A DNA stretch of 5,592 nucleotides from Rubrivirga sp. (lineage in GTDB: Bacteria; Bacteroidota; Rhodothermia; Rhodothermales; Rubricoccaceae): the NCBI GenBank assembly GCA_012269805.1, contig JAAXJP010000708.1:1-5592 (forward strand), given 5' to 3'. A program made the position numbers and the translations under genes. Shown in pieces: positions 4,933-5,592 of the stretch (its first letter is position 1; each line of letters starts with the position of its first letter). The notes under the pieces are model-generated. The model saw only the letters and a program-made list of their open reading frames with translations. It did no database searches and was not told the origin of the DNA.

Positions 4933-5346
4933 ATGCGCGTCCGGATCACACGCCTCCTCCTTCTCGGTCTCCTCGTCGCGGCCGTCGCCTGGCTCCTCCT
5001 GGGCACCAACGACGCTCCCGCGCCCGACAGGACCGCCCGCGCCCGGCCCGCCGAGCCCCGCGCCGTGCTCGTCACGCCCGACGCCGAGCGCCTCCCACAC
5101 AAGCCGGGCGCGCTGGCGGTGACCCTCGTCGAGGGCGTCGTCCCGCCCTCTGCCGTAGAGGCGCGAGTTCTCACCGACGAGGACTGCGCCCCCGACACCG
5201 TCGGCGTCTCCCGGTGCCTCAACCGTCTCGTCGTGGCCGGCCGCGAGGTGGCGGTGCGGCACCCCCACCGCATGAACGAGGTGGCGTGCCTGCGTCCGGG
5301 CGAGACCGTGCGCCTGGTAGACCGCGCGACCTACGACGCGATGTGA
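4933..5346 (+). CDS. Small exported or membrane-anchored protein with Cys3/HPHRM motif
   Basis: The 137-residue protein begins with RVRITR and a hydrophobic stretch at about 8-23, so it is either a signal peptide or a membrane anchor, with the rest outside the cytoplasm. An Ala/Pro/Arg-rich linker runs to about 55. The conserved-looking core is residues 75-128: LTDEDCAPDTVGVSRCLNRL, then VRHPHRMNEVACLRPGETV. It holds C85, C95 and C119 plus H110, H112 and M114. I recall similar C...GVSxCLN...HxHxM...CLxPGE proteins annotated only as hypothetical, and know no named function. The His/Met/Cys set is suited to metal binding, and the neighbouring DUF305 and cupredoxin genes make copper the first guess, but this is inference. 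No in-frame ATG, GTG or TTG lies close upstream, and no well-placed ribosome-binding site is seen. Confidence 0.75.
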   Translation: MRVRITRLLLLGLLVAAVAWLLLGTNDAPAPDRTARARPAEPRAVLVTPDAERLPHKPGALAVTLVEGVVPPSAVEARVLTDEDCAPDTVGVSRCLNRLVVAGREVAVRHPHRMNEVACLRPGETVRLVDRATYDAM

Positions 5347-5592
5347 CGCCTGCGGTCGGGGCCGTGCGGCGGCCGGAGGGCTCCACCACGCCCTCTCCCG
5401 GTGCCGACCCCGCTGCGGAGCGTCCTCTCCACCCTCCAGCCCGTCCCCCGATGTCCTACAGGGAGATCAGCGCGCCCACCCCGGTCTGGTCCCCCGCCAG
5501 CTCCGGCCCCTCGTGGCGAGACCGGCCCCCGGGGCTCGCAACTGTAATCACTCGCGCCTCCCGGCGTCCCTACAGGTAGAAGATTACCGCAC
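5347..5592. other. Region downstream of the small gene, no confident gene
   Basis: These 246 bp contain a weak hairpin just past the gene, a short repeated motif (near 5453 and 5567) and an A/T-richer patch at 5537-5552 (CGCAACTGTAATCACT) that may be part of a control region for something beyond the window. A 42-codon frame from the ATG at 5451 to the TAG at 5577-5579 is Pro/Ser/Arg-rich, has no ribosome-binding site, and is not called. Confidence 0.45.
5375..5396 (+). terminator. Weak candidate hairpin terminator of the small gene
   Basis: GAGGGC (5376-5381) and GCCCTC (5390-5395) pair perfectly over an 8-nt loop, extended by one G-U pair. The hairpin sits 28 nt past the stop codon, where a terminator is expected. 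The following bases are TCCCGG rather than a T-run, so efficient intrinsic termination is doubtful. Confidence 0.25.

Noticed and set aside
4689..5579. 296-codon plus-strand frame over the small gene
   Set aside because: Arg/Pro-rich translation without a domain; it overlaps the better-supported small exported protein in another frame.
5451..5579. 42-codon frame after the small gene
   Set aside because: No ribosome-binding site, biased Pro/Ser/Arg composition and no recognisable motif.

Overview
The window is very GC-rich (roughly 70% or more by eye) and has the strong G/C third-position bias that keeps every reading frame open. The gene content fits a halotolerant or marine aerobic bacterium: a three-helix DUF305 protein fused to a domain common in haloarchaea and halophiles, a non-heme manganese catalase, a Thioredoxin_5/YjbH-like DsbA protein and a cupredoxin lipoprotein. 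High-GC Rhodothermia (Rubrivirga/Rubricoccus-like Bacteroidota) are my best guess. Deinococcus-like lineages are an alternative. The placement is inference from composition and families, not from a marker gene.

Layout. 1-165: extremely GC-rich low-complexity DNA with a perfect 17-bp tandem duplication and no confident gene. 166-3440 (minus): a tight three-gene operon read from right to left, consisting of manganese catalase (3440-2460), a DsbA-family protein with a CxxS instead of CxxC active site (2456-1605) and a lipoprotein with a C-terminal cupredoxin domain and two extra CxxC pairs (1596-166). The gaps are 3 and 8 nt, and the ribosome-binding sites sit in or over the end of the preceding gene. 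3441-3672: leader of the operon, with a 12-bp palindrome and a perfect 15-bp inverted repeat. 3673-4539 (minus): three-helix DUF305 protein with a DUF7282-like C-terminal domain. 4540-4932: a 393-bp divergent intergenic region with two related repeat units, one built as a perfect 9-bp inverted repeat around TTTTAAGG. 4933-5346 (plus): small exported or membrane-anchored protein with three Cys and an HPHRM motif. 5347-5592: no confident gene; a weak hairpin and a short repeated motif.

How the genes may work together. Manganese catalase removes hydrogen peroxide in the cytoplasm. The DsbA-like protein could act in thiol stress or as an adaptor. The lipoprotein has a type-1 copper-like site outside the membrane, and DUF305 proteins are commonly found near copper-handling genes. 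The group reads as a peroxide/metal stress island. Related TTAAGG-containing elements upstream of the catalase operon and in the DUF305/small-protein intergenic region suggest a shared regulator. That shared control is inference from sequence similarity only.
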